In this document: positions 27,751-36,647 of the stretch, in pieces | How the letters are laid out: each line of letters begins with the position of its first letter | How positions within the stretch are numbered: the stretch's first letter is position 1 | Source: Lactiplantibacillus brownii | GTDB taxonomy: Bacteria; Bacillota; Bacilli; Lactobacillales; Lactobacillaceae | Direction of reading: 5' to 3' | Assembly: GCF_031085375.1 (NCBI RefSeq) | Contig: NZ_JAVCWF010000001.1 | Location: forward strand, 744,001-808,000 | DNA length: 64,000 bases | Notes under the pieces: model-generated | Database searches by the model: none | The model's input: the letters and a program-made list of their open reading frames with translations, nothing else | What the model was told of the DNA's origin: nothing | Translations under genes and position numbers: made by a program

Positions 27751-28059
27751 TTGAAAAATCATGAAGTCTTGGATTTAATTCAAGAAATTACGCGTAATGA
27801 TGGCACAACTTACATGGAAATTGGTAATATGGTCATGAATGGTCGTGCAGAATTGGCGGCTGAACGTGGCTTTATTAAACAGGTACGGATTTTGCAATTG
27901 AATATTCCACATTCAACGCATGTGGTGAAGTATCAAGCTTATATTAATGAAAATTTTGAAATCCCGGATGAATCCATGGATCATTGGGAAGAGTGGACTA
28001 AAACGCCTGATATGCAGGCAGAAGTCGATATGATCTTGACAGAAAATCATATTGGTTAA
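27751..28059 (+). CDS. Conserved-looking hypothetical protein, 102 residues
   Basis: Starts at TTG behind GTGAGGG, with a strong promoter 25 bp upstream and its own terminator, so it is almost certainly expressed. The product is acidic and soluble, with an N-terminal helix and a C-terminal segment rich in Glu, Asp and Trp (DHWEEWTKTPDMQAEVDMI). I recognise no domain and assign no function. It is a monocistronic unit. Confidence 0.72.
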   Translation: MKNHEVLDLIQEITRNDGTTYMEIGNMVMNGRAELAAERGFIKQVRILQLNIPHSTHVVKYQAYINENFEIPDESMDHWEEWTKTPDMQAEVDMILTENHIG

Positions 28060-28065
28060 GTGATG

Positions 28066-28093
28066 AGACACCAGTCGAACTGGTGTCTTTTTT
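28066..28093 (+). terminator. Terminator after the 102-residue protein gene
   Basis: A 10-bp perfect stem (28066-28075 with 28079-28088) and a T6 run. Confidence 0.88.
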
Positions 28094-28153
28094 GGTGTCG
28101 CTGGGTGATGAAAGTGGTATCGTAGACCAAGGTAAAATGAGAGGAAGATCCCA

Positions 28154-28564
28154 TTGAGGAAAGCATTATTACAATTTATTCAAAGTCGATTTCAAACACG
28201 ATTTCGGTTTCGCAATGAATTTGAAACAATTCTAACGCTAAAAATATTACTCCGCTTAATTACGGAACATCCCGAAAGTTTATTATTGACCAAGCGTGAC
28301 GTTGAGAACATGGTTGGTCAGCCACTAGACGCACCGGAGTTGCAACGTGATTATTTCCCCCAACGGTCAATTACGTTGCTAGAAACAGCCTTAGACGAGC
28401 TCACAACGCTAAGTGTGGTGTGCCAGCAAACGACCGGACGGACACGATACCCATTATTTCAAAGCATTCAGATTGATCAAACTTGTGAACGGATCGTGTT
28501 CAATTTAAATGTGGCGGTTTTGCCAAAGTTGACGCAGTGGTCAACAGAATTAGTACAAGGATAG
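28154..28564 (+). CDS. Hypothetical protein, 136 residues
   Basis: TTG start with GAGGAAG at 28141-28147. The protein is soluble, basic at the N-terminus (SRFQTRFRFRNEF) and predicted mainly helical, ending with short beta-like strands (ERIVFNLNVAVLPKL). I do not recognise the family; a winged-helix-like arrangement is possible but not shown by any clear motif. It is followed 13 bp later by the nitroreductase gene and probably shares its transcript. Confidence 0.65.
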   Translation: MRKALLQFIQSRFQTRFRFRNEFETILTLKILLRLITEHPESLLLTKRDVENMVGQPLDAPELQRDYFPQRSITLLETALDELTTLSVVCQQTTGRTRYPLFQSIQIDQTCERIVFNLNVAVLPKLTQWSTELVQG

Positions 28565-28577
28565 GAGTAATTAAATC

Positions 28578-29330
28578 ATGACCGATTCAGTTAGTGACCT
28601 TTTAAAAGCGCACCGAACGCACCGCAATTTTACTGATCAGCCGGTAACCGATGAGACTTTGGCGACGATTATTACGGCCGCACAACATGCACCTACCAGT
28701 CAGTATTTGCAAGCATATAGTTTAATCGAGGTGACGGACCCAACTATCCGACAGGCGTTGGCTAAAATTACCACTCGTGCTACGGTGGCGACGCAAGGTC
28801 GTTTACTGGTCGTGTTGGCCGATCAACATCGTAATGCGAAATTGGCCGCGACGCCAGTAGCTAAGCGTGCCTTGACCGAGTTAGACCGATTTATGGGCAG
28901 TGTTGAGGATGCCACACTGATGACCGAAGCCATGGTGATGGTTACCGAAAGCTTGGGTCTGGGGAGCGTGGTCTTGGGATCAATCAATAATGATACACAA
29001 GCGGTGATTGACTATTTGCATTTGCCAGCCTTAACGTTGCCTGTATTTGGTTTCCAACTGGGTTATCCAGCGACTGAACCAGAAACTAAGCCGCGGTTAG
29101 GCTTGCCAGCGTTGCTCTTTAAGAATCAGTACGTTGAGCCTGAACGTTATCAAACTGAATTAACCCGATTCGATCAGCGGCTACATACCTATTATCAACA
29201 ACGTGGCGGCAATGCCCGTGATGAACATTTAGCCAATATGACTCGCGAAGCACTCGGTACCGCAGCTAAACGGCGTGACTTTTTAACCATTGCACGACGC
29301 CAAGGGTTTTTGCCAGAAATTGAGGATTAA
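28578..29330 (+). CDS. Nitroreductase-family NADPH-dependent FMN oxidoreductase
   Basis: A 250-residue enzyme of the NfsA/Frp type. The FMN-phosphate contacts appear at HRTHRNFTDQPV (residues 11-22), the APTSQ segment follows near 37-41, and GLGSVVLGSINND lies in the second half. Such enzymes reduce flavins, quinones or nitro compounds with NADPH. The long C-terminal extension wrapping the dimer is present. ATG 28578 has AGGATAGGAG upstream. A TMEM175-family gene follows after 3 bp, so they form one transcription unit. Confidence 0.9.
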   Translation: MTDSVSDLLKAHRTHRNFTDQPVTDETLATIITAAQHAPTSQYLQAYSLIEVTDPTIRQALAKITTRATVATQGRLLVVLADQHRNAKLAATPVAKRALTELDRFMGSVEDATLMTEAMVMVTESLGLGSVVLGSINNDTQAVIDYLHLPALTLPVFGFQLGYPATEPETKPRLGLPALLFKNQYVEPERYQTELTRFDQRLHTYYQQRGGNARDEHLANMTREALGTAAKRRDFLTIARRQGFLPEIED

Positions 29331-29333
29331 GTG

Positions 29334-29894
29334 ATGAAAAAGGAACGGTTTGAAGCCTTTACGGATGCCGTAATTGCCATTATTTTAACCATTTTGGTAC
29401 TAGAAATTCATTTACCAAGCCATGACCATTCGTAGCAGGCACTGGTTGGCATGGCTCCACAATTTGGCGCGTACGTATTAACGTTTATTTTTATCGCTAC
29501 CATGTGGGTCAACCATCACTACATGTTTAGCGAGGTTAAGGTGATTAATACTCAAACGATTTGGCTAAACATCTTGCTACTGTTTTTTGCTTCGCTATTG
29601 CCAGCGACAACAGCGTGGTTTGGGACAGATGTTTTCTCCAGAGTGGCTGGCGTTTTGTATGTACTGAATATGATGTTTTACAACATTGTGACGGCATTAC
29701 TTCGGCGCCAAATCGTCCAACTAAATCACATTACGACGATGGGTAATCTTCTTCGCTCAGAAGTGGGATCATTTATTGTGAATACGATGACGTTGGTCGT
29801 GACGTTCTTTTATCCGCCGTTTTTATTTTTGGGGTTATTGATTAACGTTTCAATCTGGTTCGCACCACGGCCAAGCAAACCAAACAATAGGTGA
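29334..29894 (+). pseudogene. TMEM175-family (DUF1211) channel gene with in-frame TAG
   Basis: The reading frame opens at ATG 29334 with the family signature RFEAFTDAVIAIILTILVLE, then meets an in-frame TAG at 29433-29435 (codon 34). It continues uninterrupted in the same frame to 29894, with GMAPQFGAYVLTFIFIATMWVNHH and further hydrophobic helices. The total of 186 sense codons plus the stop equals the usual bacterial TMEM175 length, so a single base change in CAG, TGG or a similar codon explains it. Homologues form potassium-selective channels. The downstream ATG 29451 could only give a product lacking the first, filter-forming helix. The rest of the frame is intact, so the mutation is recent, a sequencing error, or read through. 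Confidence 0.8.
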
Positions 29895-29914
29895 GTCCAA
29901 AATTGAAAAAAGGA

Positions 29915-29970
29915 CAAAAAAGTTAGTGCAGACGAATCGTCAATAACGATTTCGGTACACTAACTTTTTT
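29915..29970. terminator. Bidirectional terminator upstream of glpK end
   Basis: Outer arms AAAGTTAGTG and CACTAACTTT plus an inner CGAATCGT/ACGATTTCG stem form a long hairpin with T-runs on both strands, between the TMEM175 gene and the convergent glpK. Confidence 0.85.
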
Positions 29971-29971
29971 A

Positions 29972-31495
<1,524 letters not shown>

Positions 31496-31520
31496 CTATC
31501 TTTAAACAATTTTAATTATT

Positions 31521-31534
31521 TGAAATCGTTAACA
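31521..31534 (-). promoter_or_regulatory. cre site (CcpA operator) of glpK
   Basis: TGAAATCGTTAACA matches the catabolite-responsive element consensus TGWAANCGNTNWCA at every position. It lies at or just after the predicted transcription start, the usual repressing position. Confidence 0.8.
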
Positions 31535-31543
31535 TTAAGGTTA

Positions 31544-31572
31544 ATAGTAGCATGCCAGCGAAAATTTGTGAA
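31544..31572 (-). promoter_or_regulatory. glpK promoter
   Basis: On the minus strand TTCACA (31572-31567), 17-bp spacer, TACTAT (31549-31544). Confidence 0.65.
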
Positions 31573-31740
31573 TATTCAGTAAAAACCGACCTTAACCCGG
31601 ATTGTCCGTAAATTGAACTAATCTTTACCTAATTTTAACTATACCAATTTTCGTATGATGAAAGGGATACCATCACTAGTACCATTGATTACGGCTTTAA
31701 TGCCGGTTAGTTACGACATTGAACTAAAACTTGTGTCCAA

Positions 31741-31768
31741 TTGAATAATAGACCAATCCGGTTATAAT
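31741..31768 (+). promoter_or_regulatory. Promoter of the DUF2812 gene
   Basis: TTGAAT (31741-31746), 16-bp spacer, perfect TATAAT (31763-31768). Confidence 0.7.
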
Positions 31769-31812
31769 GGACTTCCAATGAGTTAAATCTAAACTTTCTG
31801 GAGGTCCCGCGC

Positions 31813-32595
31813 ATGCAAAAAACAAGATTCTTTTTAAAAGGTTCCGCGGCAGAAACCCAATGGCTTAATCAACAAGCTCAGCATGGTCAGCAGCTCACTC
31901 AGATTGTTGGTTGCCGTTATCAGTTTGAGGCGGTTGATAAGCCTGGGCAAGTTTTAGCCGAGTATTTACCCGCAGCAACGTTGACTGCCATGGCCGAAAC
32001 GTTTAAGCCGTTGGCAAGCTACCGTTTTAAACACAATAAAATGGCCGTGGCTTATTCTTGTGTCACCGGCGATGAGCGTGTCGTTAAGGCGGATGATAAT
32101 TATCGGTTGACGGTAACCCGGCAAGCGCGTGATTATGCGTTAAATTGTGTTAATGGTGCCATCGTTGGCTTTTGGTTACTGATGTGTGCCGCAATTCTAT
32201 TAGCAAATCAAACGCGCGTGATGATACCAACCAAGGTTTTCTTAGGCGGCTTAGGCTTGGGAACCGTGCTGGTGGCGTTATTAGTCACGGCTAGTCTCAT
32301 TGCCGCGATTCGGTTGCACCGGCAAGTTCATGCTTTGGTGCAACTGACCGGTAACGATAAGAACACGTGGAAACCCACCTTTCACGTGATGTTTCGACAT
32401 CAAAAAGACGTGCCGGACACTGATCAATTCGGTGAACTAGGTAAGTGGCTACTGTCAGTGCATAACAATAAGGGTGATTATTACTTCGATCTACGTTCCA
32501 GCTTAAGTGAGTATGACATTAGAAGCACGATTCAAAAAGTCGTGAATAAAGAAGATTTTACTGTGATGTCATGCTTCGGACTCTATCCACTATAG
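31813..32595 (+). CDS. DUF2812-like membrane protein
   Basis: A 260-residue protein with a soluble N-terminal half resembling DUF2812 (TQWLNQQAQHGQQL followed by a Tyr/Phe strand pattern), then two transmembrane helices near residues 115-135 and 143-165, and a soluble C-terminal region. DUF2812 proteins often neighbour PadR-type regulators, but none is present here. The ATG follows CTGGAGG. Function unknown; family call is tentative. Confidence 0.65.
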   Translation: MQKTRFFLKGSAAETQWLNQQAQHGQQLTQIVGCRYQFEAVDKPGQVLAEYLPAATLTAMAETFKPLASYRFKHNKMAVAYSCVTGDERVVKADDNYRLTVTRQARDYALNCVNGAIVGFWLLMCAAILLANQTRVMIPTKVFLGGLGLGTVLVALLVTASLIAAIRLHRQVHALVQLTGNDKNTWKPTFHVMFRHQKDVPDTDQFGELGKWLLSVHNNKGDYYFDLRSSLSEYDIRSTIQKVVNKEDFTVMSCFGLYPL

Positions 32596-32694
32596 GATTG
32601 TCGGTTAATTTTTAATGTGAATAAATTAAAACTAAATTAGAAAAATAATTGCTTTACATCTGGTGATTGTGTTATAACTATTGAGTAGCAAAAT

Positions 32695-32766
32695 TGCCCA
32701 GTAGTTCAGCGGTAGAATAATTGACTGTTAATCAAGAGGTCGCTGGTTCGATCCCAGCCTGGGCAG
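32695..32766 (+). tRNA. tRNA-Asn (GUU)
   Basis: A 72-nt cloverleaf: acceptor TGCCCAG pairs with CTGGGCA, the anticodon loop CTGTTAA carries GTT, and the T arm is GCTGG-TTCGATC-CCAGC. The discriminator is G, as in asparagine tRNAs. The 3' CCA is not encoded. The D stem is GTTC with GAAT, including a G-T pair, and the outermost anticodon-stem pair is a mismatch, so the molecule is slightly non-standard. A lone tRNA gene with its own hairpin downstream. Confidence 0.93.
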
Positions 32767-32788
32767 TTAGTAAGTAAAAGCGGTTTGA

Positions 32789-32818
32789 GCGGTATCTCGT
32801 CAAAGAGGTACCGCTTTT
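32789..32818 (+). terminator. Terminator after tRNA-Asn
   Basis: GCGGTATCTC pairs with GAGGTACCGC (one G-T pair), followed by TTTT. Confidence 0.75.
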
Positions 32819-32903
32819 GACGCCAGACGCTTAGTTTAGGACATGTTCAAACTTAAATCACACTTTCATCACGAAAAAGATGTCTGACAAACCTTGACTA
32901 TTC

Positions 32904-32931
32904 TTGACTAAAAACGTATACTTACTATATA
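32904..32931 (+). promoter_or_regulatory. Promoter of the Spx-like gene
   Basis: TTGACT (32904-32909), 16-bp spacer, TATATA (32926-32931). Confidence 0.65.
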
Positions 32932-32978
32932 AAAGTAAGTAAGAAAATCACTTACTGTAAACTTAGGAGGAATTCATC

Positions 32979-33401
32979 GTGACAGTAAATTTATATTATT
33001 CAACATCTAGCAAGTCGAGCCGTAGTGCACGTGCATGGTTGGTTGCTAACAACATTGCTTTCAATGAACGCGACATTATTGCGAACCCTCTAGATCGCGA
33101 TGAATTGAAACAAATCCTCCGGCTAACTGAAAATGGCTTCGAGGACATTGTTTCAACGCGTTCTAAGGCTTTCAAAGCATTACACATCGACTTATCAGAG
33201 TTAGGGTTCAATCAACTCTTAGATCTATTAGTTGAAAAGCCACAATTACTCAAACGGCCAATCATTTATGATGGGCGTCGTTTACAAATCGGGTACAATG
33301 AGGAAGACATTCGAGCATTTTTGCCACGTTCAGTGCGTAAGTCTGAATTACGTGAAATTCAACAGAAACTATACAATGACGACCAACAAGCAGTTGGCTA
33401 A
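32979..33401 (+). CDS. Spx/ArsC-family protein lacking the CxxC switch
   Basis: A 140-residue member of the Spx family, which binds the RNA polymerase alpha subunit C-terminal domain and reprograms transcription under thiol stress. The overall pattern (LYYSTSSKSSRSARAWL, then KRPIIYDGRRLQIGYNEEDIRAFLPR, and RKSELREIQQKL at the end) is clearly Spx. The redox CxxC normally at residues 10 and 13 is replaced by Ser-x-x-Ser (S11/S14), and the protein has no cysteine at all, so it cannot act as the usual disulphide switch. GTG start behind AGGAGG. Lactobacilli carry several Spx paralogues; this is one of the cysteine-less kind. Confidence 0.9.
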   Translation: MTVNLYYSTSSKSSRSARAWLVANNIAFNERDIIANPLDRDELKQILRLTENGFEDIVSTRSKAFKALHIDLSELGFNQLLDLLVEKPQLLKRPIIYDGRRLQIGYNEEDIRAFLPRSVRKSELREIQQKLYNDDQQAVG

Positions 33402-33411
33402 TCATTATTTG

Positions 33412-33443
33412 GGATTCCAGTTCACGCTGGAGTCCTTTTTTTT
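33412..33443 (+). terminator. Terminator after the Spx-like gene
   Basis: GGATTCCAG pairs with CTGGAGTCC (one G-T pair), followed by T8. Confidence 0.9.
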
Positions 33444-33589
33444 GCAAACGTCTAGTGGGTAGCAGGTCAATTTGAAGGTTCAATCCTCATTATGCCAGCA
33501 GATTAGTTGTTGAATCTGGGCAGATTGAGTACAATTTAATGAGTCGTTGGGTTCAACTGTCGAATTGTAGCCTAATCGTTTGTCTCTGT

Positions 33590-33883
33590 TGAACAGATTG
33601 TGTTGCCTAGTCAAAGGTCTCGACACCGTAAGCGGCCTAGTCTACTCTGACATTAAATCATGGTTGTAATTAAAGTAATATTGATAATTTTAATATCTAC
33701 AAAAGCCAATTGATATAAGGACTACAGATTAGCGCAGGTTGGGCTGGTCGATGCTCAGTGGTGAAATTTCTCTTAGCTGGTGAACTTCCAGCTTAGAGAA
33801 AGCCCGGCTTGTGAGACCGATTCTTGGCTCACAAACGTGGCCACCACGTTCCAGCATCATGCCAGCCCAACCGGAGCAGCAAG
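33590..33883 (-). repeat. Composite palindromic element, copy 3 (degenerate A + B short, inverted)
   Basis: A nearly complete short B module occupies 33729-33883 on the minus strand and matches copy 1 closely. The A module is reduced to a fragment at about 33590-33651 (GTCTCGACACC and the CTAGTCTACTCTGAC end). The rest of the 33.45-33.97 kb gap holds no gene. Confidence 0.82.
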
Positions 33884-33968
33884 CAAAGATGATCGTTATG
33901 AGCGTGACGCTACGATGGTTTAACGATGGTTAGCTTCAGGGCTAAAGACAATTAAAGGGGTATTAGTG

Positions 33969-34175
33969 ATGAGTGAAAAAGACCAATCAGCATGGGCAAT
34001 TTCAGAATTAAAGAAATTGCAAACCACGGATAATCAAGCTGTGATCGCTGGAATTATCAAAGTAATCGATGATCAACAAGCAGAAATTGACAGCTTGCGC
34101 GGTTCAATGGAAGGGCAGCTCTGGAGCCCGAACAGTTGGAAAAAAGATCAAGACGAACAGCATCGTCAGAATTAA
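33969..34175 (+). CDS. Small hydrophilic protein, 68 residues
   Basis: ATG 33969 follows AAAGGGG by 8 nt; GTG 33966 is also in frame but too close. The product is soluble and charged, with heptad-like spacing in IAGIIKVIDDQQAEIDSL that suggests a short coiled coil. No family is recognised. It has a strong terminator of its own, supporting expression. Confidence 0.65.
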   Translation: MSEKDQSAWAISELKKLQTTDNQAVIAGIIKVIDDQQAEIDSLRGSMEGQLWSPNSWKKDQDEQHRQN

Positions 34176-34193
34176 AAATAACCTGAATGATTA

Positions 34194-34243
34194 AAGAGAC
34201 CACCAAACAAGCAGCTGAGCTGTCCGTTTGGTGGTCTCTTTTT
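34194..34243 (+). terminator. Terminator after the 68-residue protein gene
   Basis: A 15-bp perfect stem (34194-34208 with 34226-34240) and T-run; also the hairpin facing the end of the convergent exporter. Confidence 0.9.
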
Positions 34244-34259
34244 TGGGCTCTTTAGTTGA

Positions 34260-35669
34260 TTATAACGATGATTTATCAGTAACTGTGGGTTTAACGAACC
34301 AAGCAATGATCGCAACGAGCACAATAACGATCAAACAGAGCCAAAGTGCTAATTGAGTGCCTAGTTTTGTCTGAGTAATGGTGGACTCATGTGGCAAGAG
34401 CGTGGTCCCAGTCGCAAGTAAGGCCGCCATAATGGCTGTTCCAAGTGAGCCGGAGTATTGTTGCAACGTATTAAAAGTCGCATTACCATCACCTAATTGT
34501 GGTCGTGGTAATTGTTGTAAACCATAAGCCAACGTATTGTTGAACATGAAACTAAACCCAATTTGGTAAAGGATAAATAACCCGATGATGATTGGGATTG
34601 AGAGTTGTTTGGCGAGCAATGCAAAGAGCAAGGTAGCTAACAATAAAAAGGCGCTCCCAAGTCGTAAGGGCTTAACGATCCCGACGCGATCCATGAACTT
34701 ACCAGTCAGTGGCGATAGAACGGCAGAAGTCAAACTCCCAGCCAGTAACATCAAACCAGAAACCATGGCGTCTTTGTCTAAGGCCAGCTGTGTAAAGTTT
34801 GGCAATAAGAAGGTCAGTCCAATTTGAATAAATTGAATCAAAAAGTAGATTGCGAGGGCTTTGTTAAAGGCCGAATTATGGAAGATAGCGATATTGATTA
34901 GCGGATGCTGGCTCTTTTGGGCGCGGGTGATAAAACCAATTAAGGCTAAAACGGCTAATAATACCGGCAGCCAGCAATTAAATGAGGTGACGCCTTGTGT
35001 GCCGGCAGCATTGACGCCCCAAGTCATTAAGCCTAAAGCCGCAACAATCAGTATGAATTGTCCCCAAGGAAAGGGCTTAGCGACTGGTTGCGTTGTTTGC
35101 CGAATATTTTTGACGGTAATGAGCCAAGCAATGATCCCAAACGGCAAGGTGATCCAAAAAATTAAGCGCCATGAAAGCAGTTGTGTAACGAGTCCTCCAT
35201 AGGTAGGTCCTAATGAGGGGGCTAGCGCAATTAACATGCCCGCGGTACCCGTGAATTTACCTTGTTCTTTAAACGGAATTTGGCTCATGATTTGTGCAAA
35301 AACTAATGGCAGTGCAAAACCGGTCCCAATTGCTTGAATGATTCGACCAGTGAGCAACACCCAGAGACTCGGCGCGGTGGCACACAACAGGCCACCAATC
35401 ACAAAACCGATCCCACCAACGTTCACAATCGTGCGCCAATGAAAACGATTCTGGGTAAAGGCTGCGATGACCATGGTGGCAGCCACTGCCAATAAATAAG
35501 CGGTGGTTACCCACTGAACGGCGTTTAAAGACGTCTGAAATTGGGTCATTAAAGTGGGAAAGGTGACGTTCATCGAGGTTTCGACGAGGACACCACAGAA
35601 TGCTAGACCAGCTGCACCGAAAATAGCACGTTTGGTCGTTGGTTCGATTAAATTTGAACTTGTTGACAA
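34260..35669 (-). CDS. DHA2-type MFS drug exporter (EmrB/QacA)
   Basis: A 469-residue permease with about 14 hydrophobic helices. The opening ETSMNVTFPTLMTQFQTSLNAVQWVTTAYLL corresponds to the first two helices and the DHA2 motif with the acidic residue in helix 1 (here Glu). Motif C-like GTAGMLIALAPSLGPTYGGL is in helix 5. The TTG start is preceded by GGAGGT; no ATG is closer. Expected to expel hydrophobic cations or drugs by proton antiport. No TetR/MarR regulator adjoins it. Confidence 0.9.
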   Translation of the reverse strand: MSTSSNLIEPTTKRAIFGAAGLAFCGVLVETSMNVTFPTLMTQFQTSLNAVQWVTTAYLLAVAATMVIAAFTQNRFHWRTIVNVGGIGFVIGGLLCATAPSLWVLLTGRIIQAIGTGFALPLVFAQIMSQIPFKEQGKFTGTAGMLIALAPSLGPTYGGLVTQLLSWRLIFWITLPFGIIAWLITVKNIRQTTQPVAKPFPWGQFILIVAALGLMTWGVNAAGTQGVTSFNCWLPVLLAVLALIGFITRAQKSQHPLINIAIFHNSAFNKALAIYFLIQFIQIGLTFLLPNFTQLALDKDAMVSGLMLLAGSLTSAVLSPLTGKFMDRVGIVKPLRLGSAFLLLATLLFALLAKQLSIPIIIGLFILYQIGFSFMFNNTLAYGLQQLPRPQLGDGNATFNTLQQYSGSLGTAIMAALLATGTTLLPHESTITQTKLGTQLALWLCLIVIVLVAIIAWFVKPTVTDKSSL

Positions 35670-35872
35670 AAAAAGACCTCCAATTGTTCAAGGCAAAGTC
35701 CGTTTCAGTAGTTGAAACGATACTTTTCCCTAACAACTCGGCGGCCGTCTAAAAGATATACAAGCATCTGGTTAACTATTACCTTGACATTTTTTACTAA
35801 CATTAACAGTATACCGCAACCAAGACCGAAAACGTCAATAAATTAAATTGAGTTGACCTGCGAGACTGACGG

Positions 35873-36526
35873 TTATTGCTCAACTTTTGAAACGTAAAGG
35901 TGGCGGGCTACCGCGGTATTAATCAGGACCTCACGTTGTTGCGAATCTAATAACGTGATGATGGCAATATCGTTGGCTTTGCCGACACAGGTGAAAATTT
36001 GTTGGCTGGCAATCTGACTGTGTTGGCAGTAACGAATCGTACTGACGGTTTCTAAATAACTCTCAATCATAATGGTCTGACCACTAGTAATGGTTTCTAG
36101 TGAATGCCAAGCGGGGCCTGGCTGATTGGCTTGGATATTAAGTTGACCACCAAATGGGCTACGTTGTGGATGATTTAGTTGTATATCTAATTGTCGCAGT
36201 AATTCTGGATTATCAATCGCAGCCATTAACCAGGCCTGTTCAGGAATCACTGGGAGTGGTAATTGGATTATTTTGGCTAACCAAACTTCGCATAAGCGGT
36301 AGCGATACATTAATTGGCAGACTTGTTGGTAACCGGCCGTCGTCAATGAAATGCCATGATATTTTTGCCGTGTCACGTAACCCGCGATAACCAAATTGCC
36401 AACAGCTTCCGTCACCGATCCCGGTAGAACCCCCATGAGTGTCGCAATTTGCTTATTGGTCGTGTGTTCTTTAGTAAAACTAGCCTCATAAATAGTTTTC
36501 AAATAATTGCTAAAACTGTCACGCAT
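35873..36526 (-). CDS. mntR: DtxR/MntR-family metal-dependent repressor
   Basis: A 217-residue regulator with an N-terminal winged helix (NKQIATLMGVLPGSVTEAVGNLVIAGYVTR), a helical dimerisation/metal domain, and a C-terminal FeoA/SH3-like domain, the long form typical of streptococcal and lactobacillar Mn regulators. Divergent from mntH with a DtxR-type palindrome between them, so Mn2+-dependent repression of the transporter is the natural reading. The metal ligands differ in part from textbook MntR (for example LMYRYRLCEVWL rather than an H-x-x-x-E-H pattern), so the sensing site may be modified. Confidence 0.83.
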   Translation of the reverse strand: MRDSFSNYLKTIYEASFTKEHTTNKQIATLMGVLPGSVTEAVGNLVIAGYVTRQKYHGISLTTAGYQQVCQLMYRYRLCEVWLAKIIQLPLPVIPEQAWLMAAIDNPELLRQLDIQLNHPQRSPFGGQLNIQANQPGPAWHSLETITSGQTIMIESYLETVSTIRYCQHSQIASQQIFTCVGKANDIAIITLLDSQQREVLINTAVARHLYVSKVEQ

Positions 36527-36554
36527 AAAAAATAACCCCCAAACAACTTTTTTC

Positions 36555-36566
36555 TAGGTATACCTA
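36555..36566. promoter_or_regulatory. MntR/DtxR-type operator
   Basis: TAGGTATACCTA is a perfect 12-bp palindrome flanked by T-rich and A-rich runs, close to the family consensus with TTTAGG and CCTAAA half-sites. It lies between mntR and mntH, just upstream of the mntH promoter (TATAAT at 36597-36602). Confidence 0.75.
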
Positions 36567-36647
36567 AAAAACATTTCAATTTTATATTATTTATTGTATA
36601 ATAACAACTGCTCATATAAATTAAACGAAATAAAGGGGGAACTTTAC

